In this document: positions 18,658 to 27,350 of the stretch, piece by piece
How the letters are laid out: each line of letters begins with the position of its first letter
How positions within the stretch are numbered: position 1 is the stretch's first letter
Source of the DNA: Petrotoga sp. 9PWA.NaAc.5.4
GTDB taxonomy: Bacteria > Thermotogota > Thermotogae > Petrotogales > Petrotogaceae
Reading direction: 5' to 3'
Assembly (NCBI RefSeq): GCF_002895485.1
Contig: NZ_AZRK01000015.1
Coordinates: 41,214-105,213 of the forward strand
Length of the DNA stretch: 64,000 nucleotides
Position numbers and translations under genes: made by a program
Notes under the pieces: model-generated
Databases searched by the model: none
Told to the model about the DNA's origin: nothing
Seen by the model: the letters and a program-made list of their open reading frames with translations, nothing else

Positions 18658-20046
18658 TTAGACTATTTTTTCCTTTGAAAACTTTGCTTGTTCTTTTTCC
18701 TCAAACTTTAAAAATATTGGAGAACCTATAAATGGATTAATATTTTTTCTAATCATATTTCGTAATCCTTGCTGATAATATTTTGGGATTTCTCTTGGCA
18801 AATTTGAATAAAATACAAAAACAGGAGGTCTAACTCCCACTTGTGCCGCATAGTAAAATTTAATCCTTTTCCCCTTTCGTACAGGAGGGGGAGAAATCAT
18901 AACGTATCTTTCTAAAACAGAATTTAATAGATTATTAGATATTTTTATATTTCTTGATTCATTAGCAACTATTATAGATTGGACGAGATCTTCTATTCCC
19001 TGTTTCTTTGGAGCCGAAGTGAATACTATCGGACTATAATTAACAAAATAAAACTCTTTTTCGAAATATTTTAGGAATTCTTCCTTCTTTTTTTGATTGT
19101 TAACTACCAAATCCCATTTATTAAAAACTACCACACTAGACTTACCTAAATTTTCCGATACTCCAATTATACTCTTATCTTGATGCGTTATTCCTTCCGT
19201 TGAATCCAATACGAGCACAACAACATCAGACTTCTCGATTGCTTTAAGCGTTCTGGCAATCGAAAACATTTCTATACTACCATAAGTAATTGTACTTTTT
19301 TTCCTCATACCTGCTGTATCAATAAATTTAAATTGATGGTTATTTATAATAACATCTTGGTCTATTGCGTCTCTTGTTGTTCCTGAAATTTCTGAAACAA
19401 CAGCCCTTTCAATTCCTATTATAGAATTAAAAAGAGAAGATTTTCCTACATTTGGTCTACCAATAATCGCTACTTTAATAATTTTTTCTTCACTTAATTT
19501 ATCAAAATTTTCTTGATCTTCATTTGAAGAATATTGAATATCTTTTTTCAAAATAGCAATAACTTTATCTAAAAGTTCATCGATATTTTTATTATGTTCC
19601 GCAGATACCGCTATAGGGTCTCCAAATCCTAAAGAAAAAAGCTCCGGTTTAACCTCTAACTCATACTTTTCAAAGTTTTCGCATTTATTAGCTACCAATA
19701 ATACATTACCCTTAATTTTTCTCAAATATTCAACAATATGGAAATCTTCTGAAGTCAAACCATTTTTACCATCAACTACAAATAAAATTAGATTTGATTC
19801 ATTAAGACTATTAAATATCGCTTCTTTTTGTTTTTCTTCTATAATATTTTGAGGTTGTTCGAAAATACCACAAGTATCTACTAAAGTAAAACTCACATCG
19901 TCCCACTTAGCTTTAGCGTATATAAAATCCCTTGTAACGCCAGCTATATTGTGAACTATAGATTTCTTTTCTCTTATTATTCTATTAAATAGTGTGGACT
20001 TACCCACATTTGGTTTTCCTATGATAAATATTCTTTGCTCATTCAT
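18658..20046 (-). CDS. der: ribosome-assembly GTPase Der (EngA)
   Basis: There are two tandem GTPase domains, each with a full motif set (GKPNVGKSTLFN with DTCGIF; GRPNVGKSSLFN with DTAGM and NKWD). A C-terminal KH-like domain ends in NPFIGSPIFLKFEEK. Der acts in 50S subunit maturation. The length of 462 residues is typical. It is preceded by the S1-domain gene (33 bp) and followed by plsY (29 bp) in one run. Confidence 0.96.
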   Translation of the reverse strand: MNEQRIFIIGKPNVGKSTLFNRIIREKKSIVHNIAGVTRDFIYAKAKWDDVSFTLVDTCGIFEQPQNIIEEKQKEAIFNSLNESNLILFVVDGKNGLTSEDFHIVEYLRKIKGNVLLVANKCENFEKYELEVKPELFSLGFGDPIAVSAEHNKNIDELLDKVIAILKKDIQYSSNEDQENFDKLSEEKIIKVAIIGRPNVGKSSLFNSIIGIERAVVSEISGTTRDAIDQDVIINNHQFKFIDTAGMRKKSTITYGSIEMFSIARTLKAIEKSDVVVLVLDSTEGITHQDKSIIGVSENLGKSSVVVFNKWDLVVNNQKKKEEFLKYFEKEFYFVNYSPIVFTSAPKKQGIEDLVQSIIVANESRNIKISNNLLNSVLERYVMISPPPVRKGKRIKFYYAAQVGVRPPVFVFYSNLPREIPKYYQQGLRNMIRKNINPFIGSPIFLKFEEKEQAKFSKEKIV

Positions 20047-20079
20047 GTTACTACACCTCTTAATTTTCTATCATTTCTT

Positions 20080-21672
20080 TTAACTATTAATTTCCTTCAT
20101 AACTTTATAAGCTTCTTCTTTTTCTCTTTCTTCTTGTAAATGGGAAACGCTTATTATCATATTACCTCTTTCATTTTCATTTTCAAGGTTAATTTCTAAT
20201 ACTTTAGCTTCTACTTCATCTCCAATTTTATAAATTTCTCTAATGTCTTTAAAATCTGTAGAAGCTTTACTTGATGGTAAATAAGCTTCTACTTGATATT
20301 CTTCCAACACAACAATAGCACCTTTATCAACAAATCTTTGAATTTTACCTTTTACAACATCCCCAACTTTTACTTCGTTTATTACTTTTTTCCAGGGATT
20401 TTCACCAACTTTTCTCAAAGATAATCTGATCTTTTTATCCTCTTTATTTATTGATATAATTCTAACTTTTATTTTTTCACCTTCTTTAAGAAGACTTGCT
20501 ACATCGTCAACAAAATTCCATGAAAGTTCTGAAACATGGAGAAACCCAGTTAAACCTTCTTCTAATGAGACAATAGCTCCGTTGTTTAGAATCTTTTCAA
20601 CTGTCCCAAAAGTGACGTTGCCTTCACTATATTTTTCTTCTACATCTTCCCATGGATCTTTTTTTACTTGTTTATAACTTAAATTTATTTTCTTTCCATT
20701 TTTATCTATGTTTAAAATCTTAACCTCTACTCTGTCACCTATTTCTACTATATCTCTTATTTTCCCCTTATGTCCCCAGAATATCTCTGATTCGTGAACA
20801 AGCCCTTCTATACCTTCTCCAATTTCAACTGTAAAACCAAAAGGAAAGATCTTCTTAACTTGGCCTATAACAACGCTTCCAATAGGATATCTTTCTTCTA
20901 TATTTTCCCAAGGATTTTCTTTTAATTGTTTTATTGATATCAACAATCTTCTTTTTTCTCTATCAATCTTAATAATGACCCCTTTAACTCTTTGACCTTT
21001 TTTTATGTAATCGAATATTTCAACTTTATCATTCCAACTTATTTCACTTCTTGGAAGCAAAGCAGTAATATATTCTGACAATTTTACAAAAGCTCCAAAA
21101 GGTTTAGTTTCTTCAACTATACCTTCTACAATCATTCCTTCTCTATAATTTTCAAATGCTTCATTTGTTTTTTCTTCAACATAATCTTTTCTGGAAACAA
21201 CTATATTTCTACCCTTTTTAGATAATACTTTAACCATAACTTCATTATCAGGTAACTTCTCATCATGCTTTAATAGAGATAAAGATTCAGGAAGAAATGC
21301 CGTCACTATTCCCTCGATTAGCACTGTATAACCTTTTTTTAATCTATTTTTAAAAATTGCTTTGTAATTTTTCCCTTCTTTTATTTCATTCATTAATTTC
21401 TGAAAAAGCGCTTCTTTTTCAGAAGCCATATTAAATCCTTCAGCATCATTTATTTTTAAAATCTTTACTAATATATCCTCACCTATTTGATAATTTTCTT
21501 TTGGCTTGACTAAGTTTTCCTGATTTACAAACACATCTCCTGTTGCTTTTTCTAAAGCAACCCATATGCCGTCGTTATCTATCTCAAAAACCTTTCCTTG
21601 CAATATTTTCCCTTTTTTTAACTCATTTATTTCTTCTTGTTCTAATAATTCTTTAAAAGATTGTCCTTCCAT
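20080..21672 (-). CDS. rpsA: ribosomal protein S1-like protein with six S1 domains
   Basis: Six S1 RNA-binding domains can be marked at about residues 18-88, 97-167, 178-255, 259-340, 345-425 and 430-520. Domains 3 to 5 are the best conserved (EGMIVEGIVEETKPFGAFVKL; GQVKKIFPFGFTVEI; GTVEKILNNGAIVSL) and end in the repeated K.NPW/KDPW linkers. At 530 residues it is near full S1 size. It should bind mRNA at the ribosome. AAAGGAGG lies upstream of the ATG. In several Firmicutes S1 is fused to or adjacent to IspH; here ispH lies upstream, separated by one repeat unit. Confidence 0.9.
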   Translation of the reverse strand: MEGQSFKELLEQEEINELKKGKILQGKVFEIDNDGIWVALEKATGDVFVNQENLVKPKENYQIGEDILVKILKINDAEGFNMASEKEALFQKLMNEIKEGKNYKAIFKNRLKKGYTVLIEGIVTAFLPESLSLLKHDEKLPDNEVMVKVLSKKGRNIVVSRKDYVEEKTNEAFENYREGMIVEGIVEETKPFGAFVKLSEYITALLPRSEISWNDKVEIFDYIKKGQRVKGVIIKIDREKRRLLISIKQLKENPWENIEERYPIGSVVIGQVKKIFPFGFTVEIGEGIEGLVHESEIFWGHKGKIRDIVEIGDRVEVKILNIDKNGKKINLSYKQVKKDPWEDVEEKYSEGNVTFGTVEKILNNGAIVSLEEGLTGFLHVSELSWNFVDDVASLLKEGEKIKVRIISINKEDKKIRLSLRKVGENPWKKVINEVKVGDVVKGKIQRFVDKGAIVVLEEYQVEAYLPSSKASTDFKDIREIYKIGDEVEAKVLEINLENENERGNMIISVSHLQEEREKEEAYKVMKEINS

Positions 21673-21700
21673 TAAATTGAACCTCCTTTAGAATCAAAGA

Positions 21701-21880
21701 TTACTTACTTTAGAAATTTTAAAACTTAAGTTTTGATGATCTTTTAGCTTTAAATTTATTCAAAAATACCTTATCACTTCTAATTCTCACTAATTCTTAA
21801 TTTTTCTAACCTTTTCGATACTTGTACCGACAAGGGAAGAGGGCTCCGCCCTAAACCCATTATAAATTCAAAACCTCGTT
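21701..21880 (-). repeat. intergenic repeat E, one unit, between ispH and rpsA
   Basis: The core at 21841-21858 (plus reading GGGCTCCGCCCTAAACCC, two changes outside the stem) lies next to a hairpin segment CGATACTTGTACCGA. The leader module (21701-21770) contains the palindrome AAAACTTAAGTTTT. It fills the gap between ispH and rpsA and points to rpsA. Confidence 0.88.
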
Positions 21881-21881
21881 T

Positions 21882-22736
21882 TTAGAACGTACGATAATTG
21901 TTTTTTAAGTAATCCAGTACTTCGTGTAGATCTTTATCTGGTGTTGATGAACCAGTGACAATCCCAATTTTATCATAAGCTGATAAATAAATATTTTTGA
22001 GTTCCTCTACATTTTCTATGTGAAAAGATCTTTTACAATATTTTTTTGCTATATTGAAAAGCTTGTTAGTATTTGAACTATGTTTGCCCCCCAATACAAG
22101 CATAACATCACATTCATTAGAAAGCTTTTCGGTTTCTTTTTCTCTCAAAATAGTTTCTGGACAAATTGTATTTTTTATCAATACTTCTGAAAATTTATTT
22201 ATATTTATCATTTCTACAACGAATTTCTTATATTCTTCTTCTTCAGCTGTTGTTTGAGCAACAAACAAAACCTTTTTATTATCTATTTTAAGAGCTGACA
22301 GAGTAACCAGTACATTTTTTTCATCGATATTACCTATTACGCCTTGAATCTCCGGATGTTCTTTTTTCCCATAAACTACTGTATAATAACCTTCCTCTTG
22401 CTTTTTTTTAATATAATTTATTAAATTTTTTACTATAGGACACGTCATATCTATTACCGAAAAAAACTTATTCTTTAAAACATCCTTTTCAAATTTAGTT
22501 ATTCCATGAGCTCTAATAACCACTGTCTTTGTCTGTGAATCTTTTGGGATATCTTCTAAATATCTTAGAGTTATAGCACCATTTTCAGTGATTTCAGCTA
22601 TAACATCGTTATTATGAACTAACTCTCCATATATATAAATTTCTTCGCTATTTTTCTGAAGTAGATTTTTGACTTGATCATATGCCTTTGAAACTCCTGA
22701 GCAAAAACCAGTTCTGTTAGAAACTTTTATTTCCAT
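21882..22736 (-). CDS. ispH: 4-hydroxy-3-methylbut-2-enyl diphosphate reductase
   Basis: The last enzyme of the non-mevalonate isoprenoid pathway, an iron-sulfur reductase making IPP and DMAPP. The three cluster cysteines are present at Cys12 (TGFCSG), Cys99 (MTCPIV) and Cys192 (NTICPE), with RAHGI and the late STPDKDLHEV region. The length of 284 residues is normal. It overlaps cmk by 20 nt, a tight pairing. Confidence 0.96.
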   Translation of the reverse strand: MEIKVSNRTGFCSGVSKAYDQVKNLLQKNSEEIYIYGELVHNNDVIAEITENGAITLRYLEDIPKDSQTKTVVIRAHGITKFEKDVLKNKFFSVIDMTCPIVKNLINYIKKKQEEGYYTVVYGKKEHPEIQGVIGNIDEKNVLVTLSALKIDNKKVLFVAQTTAEEEEYKKFVVEMININKFSEVLIKNTICPETILREKETEKLSNECDVMLVLGGKHSSNTNKLFNIAKKYCKRSFHIENVEELKNIYLSAYDKIGIVTGSSTPDKDLHEVLDYLKNNYRTF

Positions 22737-23406
22737 TTATTTCTTTTCTCCTCAAAATGCTTAATATTTCTTCAACTACTTCTTGAATAGATTTATTAGT
22801 AGTATCTATAATTAACGCATCTTTAGCTGGCTTTAACGGCGCTATAGACCTTTTTGAATCAGCGTTGTCTCTTTCATAGATTTCATTCAATATTTCTTGA
22901 TAAGAAACATTCTCACCTTTGACCTTTAATTCTTTCCATCTTCTTCTTGCTCTTTCTTCAAGCGTCGCTGTCAAAAAGATTTTTAAATCAGAGTTGGGTA
23001 GCACAACTGTACCTATGTCTCTTCCATCAACAACTATGTCAATACTTTTCGATACATCTTTTATTATTTCATTAACCTTTTTCCTAATTGATGGATTTTG
23101 AGAAAATGCTGATGCCAATTTCCCCGCTTCCAAAGTTTTTATCTCTTCAGTTACATCTTTTCCATTTAAAAAATACTTATTATCTTTTATCTCAATGTCT
23201 ATTTCTTGCAAAGCTGTCTCTACCTTTTCTAAATCTTTAGGGCTAATTCCTTGTTGATTCAGATATAGACCTATTATTCTATATAATGCACCACTATTCA
23301 AATGAAATATATGTAATAACTCCGAAAGCTTTTCTGCTATCGTTGATTTTCCAGATCCAGCAGGACCATCTATAGCTATTATTAATTTTTTATTTTTTAT
23401 ATACAT
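22717..23406 (-). CDS. cmk: cytidylate kinase
   Basis: A CMP/dCMP kinase of 229 residues. The P-loop IAIDGPAGSGKSTIAEKL, the substrate segment VDGRDIGTVVLPNSDLKIFLTA and RDNADSKRSIAPLKPAKDALIIDTT are clear. It starts 48 bp after aspS and overlaps ispH. Cmk, IspH, S1 and Der occur as a linked set in many bacteria. Confidence 0.95.
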   Translation of the reverse strand: MYIKNKKLIIAIDGPAGSGKSTIAEKLSELLHIFHLNSGALYRIIGLYLNQQGISPKDLEKVETALQEIDIEIKDNKYFLNGKDVTEEIKTLEAGKLASAFSQNPSIRKKVNEIIKDVSKSIDIVVDGRDIGTVVLPNSDLKIFLTATLEERARRRWKELKVKGENVSYQEILNEIYERDNADSKRSIAPLKPAKDALIIDTTNKSIQEVVEEILSILRRKEINGNKSF

Positions 23407-23453
23407 TATTCCACCTTTTTATAAATTTTATTACAATTATTTTAGTATGAAGA

Positions 23454-25238
23454 TTATTGCCCTGCTAAATCACTCGATATTGTTAAAATAATGTGCAATT
23501 CTTCTAATTGCCTACTTGAAACCACAGAAGGAGCTCCTGTCATAGGATCAGAACCGGAAGCTGTTTTAGGAAAAGCTATAACTTCTTTTATTGACTCTTC
23601 ACCGACTAAAATACTAACAAGTCTATCCATTCCTAAAGCTATTCCTCCATGAGGAGGTACTCCATATTTAAACGCTTCGATTAAAAAACCAAATTTTTCT
23701 TCTATTTCACTTTCATTCAGTCCTATTATTCTAAAAACTTCTTTTTGAACTTCTCTATTGTGAATCCTTATACTTCCGCTTGCAATTTCATATCCATTTA
23801 TTACTAAATCATAAGATTCTGATTTTATCTTCATCGGATCTGTTTTCGCATATCTTTCCAAGTCTTCCAAGTTAGGCATAGTAAAAGGATGATGTTCTGC
23901 AACAATTCTTCCTTCTTCCTTATCCCATGCGAACATAGGAAAATCTGTAACCCATAAAAATTCAAACCCTTCTTTTTTTGAAAACTCCTCCTTAATTATT
24001 TTGTTTCGCAATTGACCTAATATATTGTTAACTGACTGTAGTTCCCCCATAGTCAAAAGCATTACAGCTTTCTTTTTTATTATACCATGCTCTAATAACA
24101 TATTTATTTCTTTTTCAGCCACTTTTTTGATATTTGATCTAACCTCATCACCATAAGATATCCATATTAATACAGAGCTCCCCATTTCTTTTGAAAACTC
24201 TATAAGCTCATCCAATTTTTTTCTCGAAAACTTTTCTGAACCATTTTTTATTAAAAATCCTTTTATTATGGAACCTTCATCGATTGCTTTTTTTATAAAG
24301 TTAGCTTCGGTATTTCTAAAATAGTCAGTTAATTCAAGAAATTCCATACCATATCTGGTATCTGGTTTATCACTTCCATATGTATTTATTAGATAATCAT
24401 AAGTATACCTTTTAAAAGGTATGTGTACATCAAAAAAATTTATTGACTTTTGAAAAATCTCTTTTATGAGTTTCTCTGTTAAATCAAGAATATCCTCTTT
24501 GGTTACAAAAGAAGCTTCTAAATCAATTTGAGTGAATTCCGGTTGCCTATCCGCCCTAAAATCTTCGTCTCTAAAACATCGAGCTATTTGAAAATACTTA
24601 TCAAATCCTGACACCATCAAAAGTTGTTTGAATAATTGGGGAGATTGCGGCAAAGCATAAAATGTACCGGGTTTAAGACGTGAAGGTACCAAAAAATCCC
24701 TTGCACCTTCGGGTGTAGATTTGGTTAAATAAGGAGTTTCAACTTCTAAAAAATCTAAAGAAGAAAGAAAATCTCTGGTTGTTTTCATCACTTTATGACG
24801 AGTAATTAAATTTTTTTGCATCTTTTCTTTTCTTAAATCCAAATATCTATATTTTAGCCTTAAATTTTCGGATACTTCTTCTTCAACGTTTATGTATATA
24901 GGAGGTGTTTCAGATTCGGATAATATTTCTAAATTAAGAGCCAAAACTTCTATTTCTCCGGTTTCCATGTTTGGATTAATATCTTTTTCTGGCCTTAATC
25001 TTACTTTCCCTTTAATTGAAACAACATACTCATTTCTAAGTTTTAAAGCTTTTTCATATAGTTCTTTATTCTCATTGGAATCAAAAACAACTTGTGTTTT
25101 ACCGTATCTGTCTCTAATAAGAATAAAAATAATTCCTCCTAAATCTCTCACTCTATCTATCCAACCATTTAGAATTACTTCTTGATTTATGTCTTCTTTT
25201 CTAAGTTGATTACAATGGTGCGTTCTTTTTTGGAACAA
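23454..25238 (-). CDS. aspS: aspartyl-tRNA synthetase
   Basis: A class II synthetase of bacterial type. It has an OB-fold with RTHHCNQLRKEDINQEVILNG and motif 2 in FRDEDFRADRQPEFTQIDLE. A GAD insertion (about 285-400) and motif 3 GGIALGMDRLVSIL follow. The TTG at 25238 is chosen because GAGGTG lies 6 nt upstream and it gives the usual N-terminus; the longer frame to 25265 has no ribosome site. At 594 residues it is the normal size. Whether it also charges tRNA-Asn cannot be decided here. Confidence 0.95.
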   Translation of the reverse strand: MFQKRTHHCNQLRKEDINQEVILNGWIDRVRDLGGIIFILIRDRYGKTQVVFDSNENKELYEKALKLRNEYVVSIKGKVRLRPEKDINPNMETGEIEVLALNLEILSESETPPIYINVEEEVSENLRLKYRYLDLRKEKMQKNLITRHKVMKTTRDFLSSLDFLEVETPYLTKSTPEGARDFLVPSRLKPGTFYALPQSPQLFKQLLMVSGFDKYFQIARCFRDEDFRADRQPEFTQIDLEASFVTKEDILDLTEKLIKEIFQKSINFFDVHIPFKRYTYDYLINTYGSDKPDTRYGMEFLELTDYFRNTEANFIKKAIDEGSIIKGFLIKNGSEKFSRKKLDELIEFSKEMGSSVLIWISYGDEVRSNIKKVAEKEINMLLEHGIIKKKAVMLLTMGELQSVNNILGQLRNKIIKEEFSKKEGFEFLWVTDFPMFAWDKEEGRIVAEHHPFTMPNLEDLERYAKTDPMKIKSESYDLVINGYEIASGSIRIHNREVQKEVFRIIGLNESEIEEKFGFLIEAFKYGVPPHGGIALGMDRLVSILVGEESIKEVIAFPKTASGSDPMTGAPSVVSSRQLEELHIILTISSDLAGQ

Positions 25239-25516
25239 TAATAACACCTCCGAATTTTTATTCATTTTATTTTACCATTTTTTGTGATAAAATAAAATAA
25301 GTAAAATTTAAAAATTTTATTGTTTATCTAAACCTCTTCTATTTTTGTGGCTAAAATTAATAAAACCATTAGATAAAAATACAGTTAATCAAAATTAGAC
25401 GGGTGTTTTGGAAAAGAAGCTTTTTGAAGAAAAACATTTTGAATTTATGATAGGTCTATAGTGGTTTTAAAATTTTTAAATTATCTATAATTCTTAATTA
25501 TACAGGAGGTGTTATT

Positions 25517-26554
25517 GTGAAAAAGGTAGGTATTGTTCTTTTATTGTTGTTTGTTAGTGTTGGTATGATGGCTCAAAGTTTTAAAGATGTTCCTGTGAAC
25601 CACTGGGCATACGAAGCGGTAGAAAGGCTTTCAAAGATCGGCATCATAGAGGGCTATCCAGACGGTACTTTTAAAGGATTGGAAAATATGAACAGATATC
25701 AGTTAACAGTCGCCCTTTCAAGGACCTTAGACTATACAGAAAAAAGCCTGATCGCTCCTTTAGCTCAGCGTGTAGCAACTTTGGAACAAAGGGTAAATAC
25801 TTTATCAACTTCTCCTGCTATTCCTTCGGCTGATTTGCAGGAACTTCAAAACAGGTTAAATACAGTTGCAAACAACGTTTCTACGGTTCAAAACAGGGTA
25901 GATTCTATTTCAAGTAATGTTTCTAACCTTCAAAGCACAGTAACAAGATTAGACAACTCTGTCAAAGAGCTTCAAAATTCTTATGAATTATTAGGATACA
26001 CTACAACAAAAATCGACGAACTCGAAAGAAAAGTCAATTCCATAACTGCTTCCACTGTAACTAAAAGTGATATAGATGCTTTAAATACAAGAGTTTCCAG
26101 GTTAGAAACTTCTGTTACAAGTTTAAATAGTAACTATCAGAATTTATCACAAACCACATCTTCACTTCAAACACAGATAAGAAATTTAGAAGCCGCTAAC
26201 GTTACTATACAAAATAACGTTACAAAAGCTAATGAAGAAATAGCAAGAATGAATTCTTTAGTTAACAATCTGAACTCTAAAGTAAATTCAAAAGTAGATG
26301 TCACAGATTTTAATCAGCTTAAAAGTACAACGGATCAACTCAGTAGTCAAATAGCTGCGAACACACAAAGAATAACCCAATTAAACTCTAATGTTCAAAG
26401 TGTACAAACAAATGTTTCTCAACTTTCTACTGAAGTTAGAGAAGTAAGAACTATAGCTGAAAGTAAACAAGGCGGCGGAATTAATTTCTTAGATATAATT
26501 ATTTCTGTTGTTATCTCTTCTGCAATTACTTTTGTATTAACAAATTTCTTATAA
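25517..26554 (+). CDS. Omp-alpha-like envelope protein (SLH, coiled coil, C-terminal membrane anchor)
   Basis: The architecture is that of Omp-alpha of Thermotoga, the rod-like protein spanning the periplasm. A signal peptide ends near MMAQS. One SLH domain follows (FKDVPVNHWAYEAVERLSKIGIIEGYPDGTFKG, about 22-75), which binds the cell wall. Then comes a long heptad-rich coiled coil (about 85-315, rich in LNS, LQS and VSNL units). A hydrophobic C-terminal segment (FLDIIISVVISSAITFVLTNFL) anchors it in the outer membrane. The GTG start has AGGAGGTG upstream. It is a single-gene unit with its own terminator and is one of the best clues to Thermotogota. Confidence 0.9.
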   Translation: MKKVGIVLLLLFVSVGMMAQSFKDVPVNHWAYEAVERLSKIGIIEGYPDGTFKGLENMNRYQLTVALSRTLDYTEKSLIAPLAQRVATLEQRVNTLSTSPAIPSADLQELQNRLNTVANNVSTVQNRVDSISSNVSNLQSTVTRLDNSVKELQNSYELLGYTTTKIDELERKVNSITASTVTKSDIDALNTRVSRLETSVTSLNSNYQNLSQTTSSLQTQIRNLEAANVTIQNNVTKANEEIARMNSLVNNLNSKVNSKVDVTDFNQLKSTTDQLSSQIAANTQRITQLNSNVQSVQTNVSQLSTEVREVRTIAESKQGGGINFLDIIISVVISSAITFVLTNFL

Positions 26555-26571
26555 TCATATGATATTTATAA

Positions 26572-26598
26572 AAAAATGCCGCTTTGTGCGGCATTTTT
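26572..26598. terminator. shared terminator between the convergent Omp-alpha-like and PhoU-like genes
   Basis: An 11-bp stem (AAAAATGCCGC/GCGGCATTTTT, 26572-26582 with 26588-26598) has A and T tracts on both sides. It can stop transcription from either direction and overlaps the stop codon of the minus-strand gene. Confidence 0.85.
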
Positions 26599-27250
26599 AT
26601 TTTATGTTTCTTTTCAAAATTATTATTTCTACCCTATCAGAAGCATCTTCCGCTCTATCTGCTATATCCCCAATTTGTAAGAATAAATCTTTTAGCTGTA
26701 TTTTTTCGGCTAATTGTAATTTTTCCATATCAAATAATTTTTTTATTAAAGCTTTTTCTAATATATCTTCTTTATGTTCGTACTCTTCAACCTTTTTAAC
26801 AAATTCATGCCCCTTTTCAATGTTTTCAAATAATGATTCTATAGATTTTTTCAAAAATTTATAACTCTTTTTTACAAGCTGGATTTGACCCAAGAAATCC
26901 TCTTTAAATTCTTCAGGAATATTAGGTTTTTGAAACTCTAAAATTTCTGATACACTTTGAATTTTATTCATAACTTTATCTGCGGCTTCAATAAGCCCCA
27001 AAAGATCTCCTCTGAAATTCGGTAAAAAAGCCCCTTCGTACATAACACTCTCTGTCTTTCTTCTCAAAGAATCTGCTTCACTCTCGATTTCAGATATTTT
27101 TTCAAGTGTCTCCTTGGTTTTTTCCTTGTCATTATTTAAATACGATACAACCATCTCTTCAAACGAAGACAATCCTTCTTCGATTTTGCTTAAATGCTTT
27201 GAAAATAGATCTATAATCTTTTCCTCTTTTTTACCAAAAAAAAGTTTCAT
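26597..27250 (-). CDS. PhoU-like DUF47 family protein
   Basis: A 217-residue all-helical protein of the DUF47/TIGR00153 type: MKLFFGKKEEKIIDLFSKHL at the start, two similar helical halves, and EYEHKEDILEKALIKKLF and DIADRAEDASDRVEIIILKR near the end. The acidic EXXXD motifs typical of PhoU-type metal binding are present. The family usually sits beside a Pit phosphate transporter, but none is adjacent here, so a phosphate role is only inferred. GGAGGTG precedes the ATG. Confidence 0.8.
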   Translation of the reverse strand: MKLFFGKKEEKIIDLFSKHLSKIEEGLSSFEEMVVSYLNNDKEKTKETLEKISEIESEADSLRRKTESVMYEGAFLPNFRGDLLGLIEAADKVMNKIQSVSEILEFQKPNIPEEFKEDFLGQIQLVKKSYKFLKKSIESLFENIEKGHEFVKKVEEYEHKEDILEKALIKKLFDMEKLQLAEKIQLKDLFLQIGDIADRAEDASDRVEIIILKRNIK

Positions 27251-27350
27251 AAAAACACCTCCAGACAGTAAGGAGAAAAGAACAACTATGTCTTTAACTA
27301 CTATAATATCTCTTCTATAAAATTATTAACTTTATAGAATAATAATAATT

